Assembly (NCBI GenBank): GCA_026874595.1
Contig: CM049306.1
Location: forward strand, 25,099,519-25,163,518
DNA length: 64,000 bases
From: Sipunculus nudus
Taxonomy: Eukaryota > Annelida > Sipuncula > Golfingiida > Sipunculidae
Direction of reading: 5' to 3'
Position numbers and translations under genes: made by a program
Shown here: positions 59,501 through 64,000 of the stretch, piece after piece
How the letters are laid out: every line of letters begins with the position of its first letter
Position numbering within the stretch: the stretch's first letter is position 1
The notes under the pieces: generated by a model
What the model saw: the letters and a program-made list of their open reading frames with translations, nothing else
Told to the model about the DNA's origin: nothing
The model's database searches: none

Positions 59501-61074
59501 TTATAAAACATGCATTCATTAAGCAAAATGTTTTCAGCTCTTATGTACTTGGAAAACTGGAATTCCTCATATCATCAACATTTACATTTCTCAAGCAGTA
59601 CAACTTCACTTTGTGGACAAATAATTGTATTAACACTTTTATCAAAATGTATCAATATGGAAACAAAATCTGTATTATACAAAGAAATTATAACTTGTGC
59701 ATGGGACCTGTTTTGAACCTGTCAATTGGAGGGGGAGAGGGGAACCCTAGCTGGCTAGCTCAGCTGGAATTCCAGTCAGGTTACATAACAGCTTTGCTGC
59801 TAGGGGCTGGGCAATGCACTTCTCACCTGCATTGGGTTGGCTTCATGTAAAATACTTGACATTGTCATCTAAAACTTGAGTAAAAGCTACAATTTTCCAA
59901 CAATTGCTTTCAAATTGCAAATTTTAAAACCCTATTTCCTTATGTAGGCAATAATTAAATCAACAGTGGGCACAGGGAAATGATGTGCCATGGTCAAAGT
60001 TAAGCGGCCTTTTGGGCATAAGGTAATGATTTTACATTAATGCTAAGAACTAAAAAAAATTACAAAATTCATAACTAATTTTTTGGTGTATCATGATATC
60101 TTTATTAAATATAATTTCAGGTTTGAAAAATACTCATTAGCTTCAACAGTTACCAAGTGGGTAATTAGCTTTCCTGATGTGTTCCTGGTGATATGTTCAG
60201 ATCCATAACTTTCAAAATTTTACCAATTTCTGGTATGTACACTGGAAATATACAGAGGAATACCAATGCCAAACATGAACAAAACAACATAAGTGGTTTA
60301 ACATCAGGCAGTCTTGAAATGTTATGACAGGCTTTTTACTGGAAACTGGAGGTTCTTCCTTAATTGATCAAAGGAACAATGTTGCAGTGAATCACACCAC
60401 CACAGTGTACTGGTCAAAACCACAACTGTGATTTTATCACAGTTGTGGTTTCCACAACAATAAAGGGTCATTGCTATAGTTCAGATAACTTAGTCAGCGG
60501 AGCTAAAAACTAAATAATACAAACAGTGCAAATTCTTATTAATAACTGGACATTTCTGGATATCAAGGCTCTTTTAAAATGGAGCTCTTCAGTATGGCAT
60601 AATTAATATTAAAGTTAACCGTGTTAATTGGATACTGAAAAAAATTATTTCTAATATTAGTGATATCACATTTTTTTTAATTTGATTTTTATTTCTCACT
60701 GTAAATTATACATTTTACTGTAACAGAGAATAAAGTTTGTTTTAATATTAAACTGTCAACGACATGAACGTCTGCATTTGAACTTCATAAATATTGAAGA
60801 TATGCACTGTCACGCCAATCTGTGTGAGTGACTGAGAGACTCCCTGCTGGCCCTGCAGATCTGTCATAAAAGAAGACTCAGCCTCCATAATTCCCTATAT
60901 TATCGCTCTCGTACACATGACTATTCTCACGATATGTGAAAACAGCTCCGCCAGATTTCTTTTTGCTTAAATTAGTTCAAAATGCATTAAGGGTTCTATA
61001 ATCTCTCTCTGGGGGCATAAATGTAATGTACTTCGAACGTGTGATCACAAAAACTGACCATCTGATGCGGCCAT
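26465..61074 (-). CDS. THOC7: THO complex subunit 7, whole gene (8 coding exons)
   Basis: THOC7 is a coiled-coil subunit of the THO/TREX complex, which couples transcription to mRNA packaging and nuclear export. Coding exons in transcript order are 61074-61059, 57168-57048, 46187-46060, 42115-42029, 29903-29846, 29320-29254, 28583-28514 and 26529-26465. They total 612 nt, i.e. 203 residues plus TGA, about the length of human THOC7 (204). All phases match across junctions. Landmarks are M-A-A-S-D-D-D then IIRKRLLIDGDG (N-terminus), RSYIKWCN, FQRMLVQLAQCE, RMIRRNRQ-YDA, PDRQETM and LELRRKQFHVL, and the end SMET. Seven introns, one with a GC donor, hold over 34 kb of mostly transposon DNA. The gene diverges from ATXN7 with 292 bp between start codons. 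Confidence 0.95.
26540..27710. other. THOC7 intron 7, proximal part
   Basis: AT-rich intronic DNA with an isolated 'ccaggtggcaccac' relic near 27220 of the GGTGGCGCCACC repeats. Otherwise nothing recognised. Confidence 0.4.
27711..28460 (+). repeat. Tandem array of about 145-bp units, five copies
   Basis: Diverged units share 'gaatttgagaaagatcaa' (27951, 28091, 28237, 28381; spacing 140-146 bp) and 'tggtggccatattggaattc'. The array lies in THOC7 intron 7. Confidence 0.8.
28514..28583 (-). CDS. THOC7: THOC7 coding exon 7
   Basis: Acceptor ccttgtttcag, donor GAAG|GTATTT. Encodes LELRRKQFHVLIAAIHEMQ and RILE. The LELRRKQFHVL motif is near-invariant in THOC7. Confidence 0.95.
29254..29320 (-). 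CDS. THOC7: THOC7 coding exon 6
   Basis: Acceptor ttatattgcag, donor AAG|GTATCT. Encodes QLETLDKELSEMQDVRGSLE plus QK, a coiled-coil segment. Phase 0 at the 3' end. Confidence 0.92.
29846..29903 (-). CDS. THOC7: THOC7 coding exon 5
   Basis: Acceptor cttttctgtag, donor AA|GTAAGC. Encodes YDAIAAQIEKLPDRQETM, corresponding to the YDALAKVI-PDRHETL stretch of vertebrate THOC7. Confidence 0.92.
30470..32170. repeat. Tandem 130-150-bp array centred on GGTGGCGCCACC
   Basis: Diverged units of the form '...gatggacgctgtgcaaaaatggttgcAGGTGGCGCCACC-agtcttg... acatgcaaaatttcaggctgat...'. Exact 12-mers lie at 30770, 31163, 31440 and 32014, with imperfect versions at about 31033 and 31310. A 320-bp direct duplication containing AGGCCTACAGGCCT (about 30562 and 30882) starts the block. 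Located in THOC7 intron 4. Short frames inside are repeat by-products. Confidence 0.75.
32308..32400 (+). repeat. 32-bp tandem repeat, about 2.7 copies
   Basis: Units of ACTGAGTGAACTCTTGACCT plus GCACCTGGCTAG repeat at 32-bp spacing. A related single unit recurs near 32515-32555. Confidence 0.7.
33150..34953. repeat. Family-C repeat (160-180-bp units), left part
   Basis: Successive units share 'ccatttgaacaaactt', 'tttcagagaagaag' and 'taactcagccaaaa', with one GGTGGCGCCACC (33665-33676). One sub-block ends at about 34150 in 'catagctcacaggttcgctga' after a GACGACG-rich stretch. The element resumes at 38164 and 41171 after two family-B insertions. A second array of the same family lies at 44890-45870. 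Confidence 0.65.
34954..38163 (-). mobile_element. Family-B element, inverted copy 1
   Basis: Reads from AACAAGGGACCCACGGGTCA at the left to the 31-nt stem-loop and GCTAAAAA at the right (about 38163), i.e. the reverse orientation of 15736-20898. It interrupts family-C sequence: 'gatgaccctcatacaaa' on the left continues as 'ggttaacgcaggtggcaccacc' on the right, as in the uninterrupted copy at 45370-45420. A 69-bp tandem duplication (35941/36010) and a G-run (36611-36625) are specific to this copy. No coding capacity. Confidence 0.75.
38323..41170 (-). mobile_element. Family-B element, inverted copy 2
   Basis: Starts at AACAAGGGACCTATGGGTCA and ends at the terminal stem-loop 41137-41167 followed by AAAA. 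It splits another family-C unit ('cctgtaactgag' left, 'aaaattcaccaaactgg' right). It carries a GACG-type microsatellite at about 41078-41118, a G-run near 39054-39070, and internal duplicated blocks. Confidence 0.75.
41171..41515 (-). repeat. Family-C remainder
   Basis: Right-hand continuation of the family-C unit split by the family-B insertion. It ends 'cataagctcacaggttcact', the same terminus seen near 34150 and 45870. Confidence 0.6.
42029..42115 (-). CDS. THOC7: THOC7 coding exon 4
   Basis: Acceptor gattttcag, donor C|GTAGGT. Encodes EKCITEAYEKITDCKAEL then QKARMIRRNRQ, the basic coiled-coil segment. The last C pairs with AT of exon 5 to give His before YDA. Confidence 0.92.
42120..42850. 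other. THOC7 intron 3 start, no recognised content
   Basis: AT-rich intron just upstream of coding exon 4. No gene or repeat recognised. Confidence 0.4.
42852..44360. repeat. Tandem array with ERE-like palindromes
   Basis: Eight or more diverged units of about 140-170 bp share 'gaatataggtcaYNRTGACCTaatttcaggtttcc'-type sequence. Exact GGTCAnnnTGACC occurs at 43137-43149, 43597-43609 and 43865-43877. The block begins 'aaactagtggcccatgggc' and ends in 'gacatacagatggacatacag', a simple tail. Related fragments lie at 23750 and 47885-48040. Confidence 0.7.
44890..45870. repeat. Family-C repeat, uninterrupted copy
   Basis: Tandem units (about 164-178 bp; anchors 'catttgaacaaac' near 44913, 45079 and 45258) lead into a longer body with GGTGGCGCCACC (45405-45416). 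It ends 'cagacgacggacgatgccac' and 'cataagctcacaggttcgct'. It serves as the reference for the interrupted copy at 33150-41515. Confidence 0.65.
46060..46187 (-). CDS. THOC7: THOC7 coding exon 3
   Basis: Encodes SASFQRMLVQLAQCEHAMEK and MVYNMNQKEQIHYDKLNTDI, matching the vertebrate QRMLSTLSQCEFSM region. The acceptor is a tandem TTACAGCAG (alternative exon starts 46187 or 46184). The donor is GTGAGT after a single phase-1 base at 46060. Confidence 0.92.
46327..46640 (-). mobile_element. Truncated Helitron-type 3' end, inverted
   Basis: On the minus strand it ends ...TGGCACC-tgc-AGTGCCA-agaaatgtCTAG followed by T, matching the 3' terminus of the 6559-7909 element with one stem mismatch. Only the last few hundred bases of the family are present. 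Confidence 0.65.
46673..48040. repeat. Repeat mosaic: palindromic termini plus 120-150-bp units
   Basis: Holds two ACAAGGGAACCATGGG / ACTAGTGGCCCATG-type termini (46675, 46933), a C-run next to an A-run (about 47001-47024), then units like those at 30.5-32.2 kb ('gcaaaatttcag', 'ggtggcNccacc') from 47040 to 47760, then an ERE-array fragment (47885-48010). Confidence 0.6.
48042..48777 (-). mobile_element. Family-B element copy 3, left part
   Basis: Begins AACAAGGGACCCATGGGTCA and follows 38323-38900 closely. It is broken at 'cagattaaatcct' by the DIRS-type insertion and continues at about 54345. Confidence 0.7.
49014..49135 (-). repeat. DIRS internal complementary region
   Basis: The first half (49014-49075) is the inverted complement of the element's left extremity (about 48778-48838), with almost no mismatches. 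The second half (about 49092-49130) matches the right extremity (about 54290-54338) inverted. A G-run separates them. This juxtaposition of both ends is what DIRS elements are thought to use to template a circular intermediate. Confidence 0.75.
49219..50428 (-). pseudogene. DIRS tyrosine recombinase remnant
   Basis: The upstream piece (50428-49829) contains SDRISDSWWRLFTGWASAHG and LSYPSLRGYRAALLSVL, typical of the N-terminal core-binding region of DIRS recombinases. The downstream piece (49722-49219) contains KAHDVRAISPSLAPLSG, corresponding to the catalytic HxxR segment. The two lie in different frames, and a stop and a C-run (about 49591-49602) separate them. The first catalytic Arg and the Tyr are not confidently placed. 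Non-functional. Confidence 0.7.
50564..51046 (-). pseudogene. DIRS RNase H-like remnant
   Basis: Contains DYTTVVAYIHQQGG, the counterpart of the D-x-T-T-V-V-A-Y-I-x-x-Q-G-G signature of DIRS/gypsy-type RNase H. It follows the reverse transcriptase remnant in the expected order but in a shifted frame. Confidence 0.7.
51062..52257 (-). pseudogene. DIRS reverse transcriptase remnant
   Basis: The upstream part (52257-51727) includes AILEVPPSLRRFYSRLLLVP and KPHGWG, the entry to the RT domain. The IDLKP motif that should follow lies in another frame (about 51790), showing a frameshift. FLDDWL (51558-51541) is the catalytic motif. The C-terminal thumb/connection region (FLGVSLDFASGSASLP, 51595-51062) is in a third frame. 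Broken by at least two frameshifts. Confidence 0.75.
52260..54150 (-). other. DIRS 5' region, no recognised gag
   Basis: The GC-rich 5' part of the element. It holds a tandem duplication of about 103 bp ('gaccactgatcttatgcca' at 53029 and 53132) and G/C homopolymers (about 53529-53543 and 53811-53830). Short open frames on both strands show no recognisable domain; a gag-like gene is expected here but cannot be identified. Confidence 0.5.
54339..55943 (-). mobile_element. Family-B element copy 3, right part, with a second insertion
   Basis: Resumes family B at 'catgtgtaaatgctgtgaaa' and ends at stem-loop 55910-55940 plus AAAAA. It is split again by an unrelated repeat of about 950 bp (54521-55480). 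Confidence 0.7.
54521..55480 (+). mobile_element. Unclassified repeat of about 950 bp, nested
   Basis: Inserted in family B: left flank 'ttgattaatcaa', right flank 'tcaagttatatta', so a 4-bp TCAA target duplication is plausible. It starts 'attcttataaaagg' and shares long stretches with 58119-59000 ('gtgccatac-tcattttaaaggtt', 'gaactgccttcggcaa', 'tctgatacgat'). No coding potential or known terminus recognised. Confidence 0.6.
55944..57047. other. THOC7 intron 2, unrecognised part
   Basis: Mixed-composition intron next to coding exon 2. The stretch 56330-56960 is less AT-rich, but no gene, exon-like frame with homology or repeat boundary was recognised. Confidence 0.4.
57048..57168 (-). CDS. 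THOC7: THOC7 coding exon 2 (GC donor)
   Basis: Acceptor ttgattcag precedes the exon. It encodes DDIIRKRLLIDGDG through RSYIKWCNTQDTEEE, the most conserved THOC7 stretch. It ends GAAAG|GCAAGA, a GC-type donor. Using it makes codon AGC with the first base of exon 3 and matches the family alignment; reading on in frame reaches a stop after a non-conserved tail. Confidence 0.92.
57209..58118. repeat. Tandem 120-145-bp unit array
   Basis: Six or seven diverged units with 'gattgtaggtggtgccaNcagtcttgt', 'acatgcaaaatttcaggctgatac' and 'aaaccactcctgagat'. It begins at AACAAGGGACCCATG (57213) and belongs to the array family seen at 30.5-32.2 and 47.0-47.8 kb, with the palindrome decayed. Confidence 0.7.
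58119..59000 (+). mobile_element. Second copy of the 950-bp repeat
   Basis: Diverged copy of 54521-55480 in the same orientation, starting 'tacttataaaagg' and alignable to about the 'ggtctccatgaaaac' region. It follows directly on a tandem-array unit. Confidence 0.6.
59360..60509 (-). mobile_element. Old, diverged family-B copy
   Basis: Shares scattered blocks with 36300-37560 and 39300-41170 ('gtgccatggtcaaagtt', 'ttaaggt', 'tggtatgtacac', 'catcaggcagtcttgaaatgt') and ends 'aacttagtcagcggagctaaaa', a decayed terminal stem-loop. It carries a perfect 16-bp-arm hairpin at 60417-60451. Confidence 0.6.
61059..61074 (-). CDS. THOC7: THOC7 coding exon 1
   Basis: Sixteen coding bases: ATG GCC GCA TCA GAT G, then donor GTCAGT. 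The start has a good context (A at -3, G at +4). The last G joins AT of exon 2 to give MAASD-D-D, aligning with the vertebrate N-terminus. Without the splice the frame stops after nine codons. Confidence 0.8.
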
Positions 61075-61366
61075 CCTGCTTGCGTAAAAGGGCCGCTTAT
61101 AACAAACGATATACATAAAAGCCAATAATTTAGAATACATTCCATTTATGTTCCATGAAATTTCTTAAAATGTGAGTACTGAGTTGACCGACTTCTTCTT
61201 TTTATTGTATTATCATCATGATGATGCGATGAAAATTAGTTGATTTGTAAACAATTTGATCATGTACAAGCGGCCTCATCCAGAACGAGGCTAATCGTCA
61301 ATGTACGAATTTGACGTCACGTTCGGGAGAAGTCGACACAGCAAAGGAAACAAGTAGACCCAGAAA
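61075..61366. promoter_or_regulatory. Bidirectional promoter of THOC7 and ATXN7
   Basis: The 292 bp between the two divergent start codons must hold both 5'UTRs and the shared promoter. It contains a perfect CRE palindrome TGACGTCA (61312-61319), 47 bp upstream of the ATXN7 ATG. No convincing TATA box is seen near either start. Both ATGs sit in ATGGC(C/G)-type contexts resembling the YY1 element common in housekeeping promoters. Transcription start sites cannot be placed by eye. Confidence 0.7.
61312..61319. promoter_or_regulatory. Consensus CRE (CREB/ATF site)
   Basis: TGACGTCA, the full palindromic CREB/ATF site, in the shared promoter. It is close enough to ATXN7 to be promoter-proximal and about 240 bp from the THOC7 ATG. 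Confidence 0.6.
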
Positions 61367-61454
61367 ATGGCGACTCTGGACGATAGTCCATCACTTTTTA
61401 CGGGCCAAACATGGGTGGCCTGGGCTTCGCATGTTGAAAAACACGCCAACGATG
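61367..61454 (+). CDS. ATXN7: ATXN7 coding exon 1
   Basis: ATG in context GAAAATGG; 29 codons plus one base; donor GATG|GTAAGA. Encodes the conserved GQTWVAW helix segment. The overlapping longer open frame starting at 61311 is in another frame and has no homology. Confidence 0.9.
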
Positions 61455-64000
61455 GTAAGACATGGTGTAAATCTATCTTATTTTATGAGTGAGCCCCAAC
61501 CATTAGTCCCTTTATTATGTTTATGATGAAGAAATATATATTGTGATATGTAAACTTGTGTTGTCAATTTCAAAGGGCTCATGTCAAAGATTTGATTATT
61601 TTGTTTACTGTAGCGAAAGAGGAAGACTCAGTGCGTGACATCAAGCGGGATGACAGCAATTCTATGAAACTCAGGAGAAAAGGTAATTGGTCCGTTCTTT
61701 CGGAGGCGATCTGGTAAAAATGAAAACAACAGGTGCATATACAGTGTCGGAAAACTGTCACACCCAGACCTTCCGAGGTGGCCTTGAGGTTGTACGGATA
61801 ATCAAATGATAGTCAAATGTATAAATTAAATATAAAACTCTAATCACCCACAACTGTTATTCCAGCTGCTATATGTCAGATTTCCAAAGGGGAAACCCCC
61901 TCCGCTGTGCCTCAAAACACTATCCTGTTCAGTGAACAGAAATCATTGGAAGTTAAACTGGGGGTTACTCATGCAGAAATCTGTACTTCTCATTATCCCA
62001 GCTGATGTCAAATACCCATTATAAATTCATAATTTTGGTGGCCTGTTTCTTAATGAACCCTGCATTTTAGATTATTTAGTATAGGAAAAATGTATGTAAG
62101 ATAAGTTGTATTTATCTTTTATTGTATGAGGAAATCATATTTCAGTGTTAATTTTTTTTCTTAAAGAAAAAGTATTTTAATTACCACTTCATATTATTAT
62201 TCAAAGAGAAGGGAGAGAAAAATATTATAAATTAAAAAGTCAAAAATGCCTACTAGTCATGACACCCCTGTAAAACAGAGGATATAAGTATCTTTGATAT
62301 ATCAGCACTATGTCAAAAAAGTCCATCCCTAAAACCGTTTATAAATATAGAAGAAATGTAACTGATAAAATTTTTTTTGTATCAATACTTAAATAGTGTC
62401 TGCCTTTTAAATTTTTTTTATTAATATGCTTCATAATTTAGTGTCTGGTTAAATTTTCATCCCTGAGTTGTTCAATTTTGGTTTTCAAAGTTTCTCAGAT
62501 TTCTGTGTAGTAACCCTGTTCATATGGTGGAAGTTTCACTGGTTACTCCTGGCATGTGTACAGGTTTTCCTGAATTTTTATCTTTATTACTCTCAGCAGG
62601 TCCTTCGTTTCATGGTAAACCAATCTCAGTCCCCAAAATCCTACACATCTTTAACATTTTTCTATGGTAATAATGCTTTTTCAAATATTCATAAAAGAAC
62701 ATAATTCAAAAACTCATTACATTATAACTAATTGTTAGTTGCCAATATCATATTAATATTTAATATATTAACATTGAAAGTAAAAAGTATCACAAAGTAA
62801 TACCAAAGGTATGACACTGCCGTTACGTGTGATCTGTTGTTAATCTTGGTGTATTTTTCATAAACTTACAGATATGGGCCTTTTTGGCCGCTGTCCAGCT
62901 CAAGACGAGTTCTACCTGGTTGTGTGTGAGCGATGTGGTCAGGTGGTGAAGCCCCAGGCTCTCAGGGTCCATATGGGTTAGTATTAACAACACAAGCTGG
63001 TACTGAAAATATTTATTTTTAGTCAATTTTAGACAAGTTTCATAGTAATGCACTAAAACCTCTTTGTGCCAAAGTCAAGGGGACTACAGAAAACAGAGAC
63101 ACATGTGTCTGAGGTTCCTTACAATTGTGAAATAAAAGAATACCTGAGAATTACAACTTAGACAAGAAAAAATAAAAAAAATGTTGGATTGACTTGTATG
63201 AGTGCACCACAACAAGGTTTTAATAATACCATTTTTCTGTATATAATTGTATATTGTTCTCACAATAAATACCTGAAAAAATCAAAAGATGATTTTTAAT
63301 CTTTTTTGGTCTGTAGTTAATAATGAAATCATGCGATTTAGCCATTGTGGCAGTATGTATTTTAGCTGGGGGAAAATCTGCTTACTTGTCCTCTGTCATA
63401 ATCGAAATATCAAAACCTCGTTAAATGCTGCTCGTTCACTATGTGATCACTGATGGTTGAAATGTAATGCATATTCATTAAGTAACTCTTCATTTGTTCA
63501 GTTTTACCATCTGTCAAGTCATTAGTGAACCATCATGCTTTGATATTGTCTTTCAGAACAAAGGCACAAAAGCTTCACAGCCAAGAATCCAGCAGCTTCA
63601 GTTTCCAGTAAGCCTAATGTATCAAAATGCAGTGCTGCAAGGGCAGTGTCAAGCAAAACATCATTATCAGAGCATGCACATTCTCATCATAGTCCAGCTA
63701 GGAGCAGTGCTGGCTCAGTCACACAGCCCATCAAGCCCAAGACAAGCCCAGCACTGGCTAGAGCCATGCAGAATGCAGTAATACGAATGGACAAATTGCC
63801 CAAACAGGCTCCTAAAGTGTCATCACAGGTACAACCATCTGAACAGAAAGTCATTACTAAAAATAATGGGGCCCCAGGCCCGGGGAAGCCTCCCACAGAG
63901 AGTAAAGGGACTAGTGGTGCAGGTGTGGTGACTGGTGGCACCACCACCACCTCCACTATCCCAGTAGCCACCACAATCGTCAGTCCTAGTCAGGTGACAT
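61367..64000 (+). CDS. ATXN7: Ataxin-7 family protein, SAGA DUB module anchor (partial, 3' end outside window)
   Basis: Ataxin-7 (yeast Sgf73) ties the histone H2B deubiquitinase module to the SAGA coactivator. Four coding exons are 61367-61454, 61614-61682, 62872-62976 and 63557 to the window end, all joined in phase 1. The N-terminus [20 protein letters not shown] matches the GQ-W-x-x-W segment of vertebrate ataxin-7. Exon 3 encodes the zinc-finger signature [15 protein letters not shown] then [16 protein letters not shown], completed by EQRH in exon 4 (Cys residues, then H-x4-H). Exon 4 continues as a Ser/Thr/Lys/Pro-rich linker. The SCA7 domain expected next lies beyond 64000. No polyglutamine tract is present. 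Vertebrate paralogues ATXN7L1/L2 are also possible namesakes, but the position next to THOC7 favours ATXN7. Confidence 0.92.
61614..61682 (+). CDS. ATXN7: ATXN7 coding exon 2
   Basis: Acceptor ttgtttactgtag, donor AAAAG|GTAATT. Encodes an acidic/basic linker [20 protein letters not shown] then RRK between the N-terminal helix and the zinc finger. Confidence 0.85.
62872..62976 (+). CDS. ATXN7: ATXN7 coding exon 3 (zinc finger)
   Basis: Acceptor cataaacttacag, donor ATGG|GTTAGT. Encodes [20 protein letters not shown] and [15 protein letters not shown], the most conserved ataxin-7 motif in the window. Confidence 0.95.
63557..64000 (+). CDS. ATXN7: ATXN7 coding exon 4 (cut by window end)
   Basis: Acceptor gatattgtctttcag. 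Begins [18 protein letters not shown], closing the zinc finger, then a low-complexity Ser/Lys/Pro/Thr-rich linker with HAHSHHSP and TGGTTTTST. Open to the last base, with no stop or convincing donor before 64000. Confidence 0.85.

Noticed and set aside
61311-61526. 71-codon open frame overlapping ATXN7 exon 1
   Set aside because: It is in a different frame; the frame starting at 61367 carries the conserved GQxW segment and splices in phase to the zinc finger.

Overview
The window is animal nuclear DNA: AT-rich, gene-poor, with spliced genes, very long introns and many transposable elements. Protein similarity and the style of the repeats point to a lophotrochozoan, most likely a bivalve mollusc; the species cannot be fixed from sequence alone. 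Three protein-coding genes are recognised by reading exons, splice sites and phase by eye.

(1) BicD (Bicaudal D dynein adaptor), plus strand. A single large exon at 10071-12236 carries about 721 codons through the stop, followed by a roughly 2 kb 3'UTR ending near 14240. The first coding exon lies upstream of the window, so 1-10070 is intron. (2) THOC7 (TREX/THO complex subunit 7), minus strand. Eight coding exons between 61074 and 26465 join in consistent phase to a complete 203-residue protein, although they are spread over about 34.6 kb. (3) An ATXN7-family gene (SAGA deubiquitinase-module anchor), plus strand. Four coding exons run from 61367 to the window end, where the gene is cut off. 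THOC7 and ATXN7 are head to head with 292 bp between their start codons. The same arrangement is, to my knowledge, found in vertebrates.

Nearly everything else is repeats. 1-10 kb (BicD intron): a tRNA-like SINE, a TA-flanked TIR element carrying a 5S rRNA-like segment, a hAT-type element with 8-bp target duplication, a 31-bp minisatellite and a Helitron-type element ending in hairpin plus CTAG. 15-25 kb (between BicD and THOC7): tandem and long copies of a family called here family B (terminal stem-loop plus CCGT microsatellite), a 564-bp tandem duplication, and an inverted pair. 26-61 kb (THOC7 introns): tandem arrays of 130-180-bp units, several centred on the palindrome GGTGGCGCCACC or on oestrogen-response-element-like palindromes; inverted copies of family B; and a GC-rich, decayed DIRS-type tyrosine-recombinase retrotransposon (about 48778-54338) nested in a family-B copy, with inverted terminal repeats and an internal complementary region still visible.

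The three genes have unrelated roles (cargo transport, mRNA export, chromatin), so no operon-like cooperation is implied. The likely functional link is the shared THOC7/ATXN7 promoter. Splice models are manual readings without transcript evidence.
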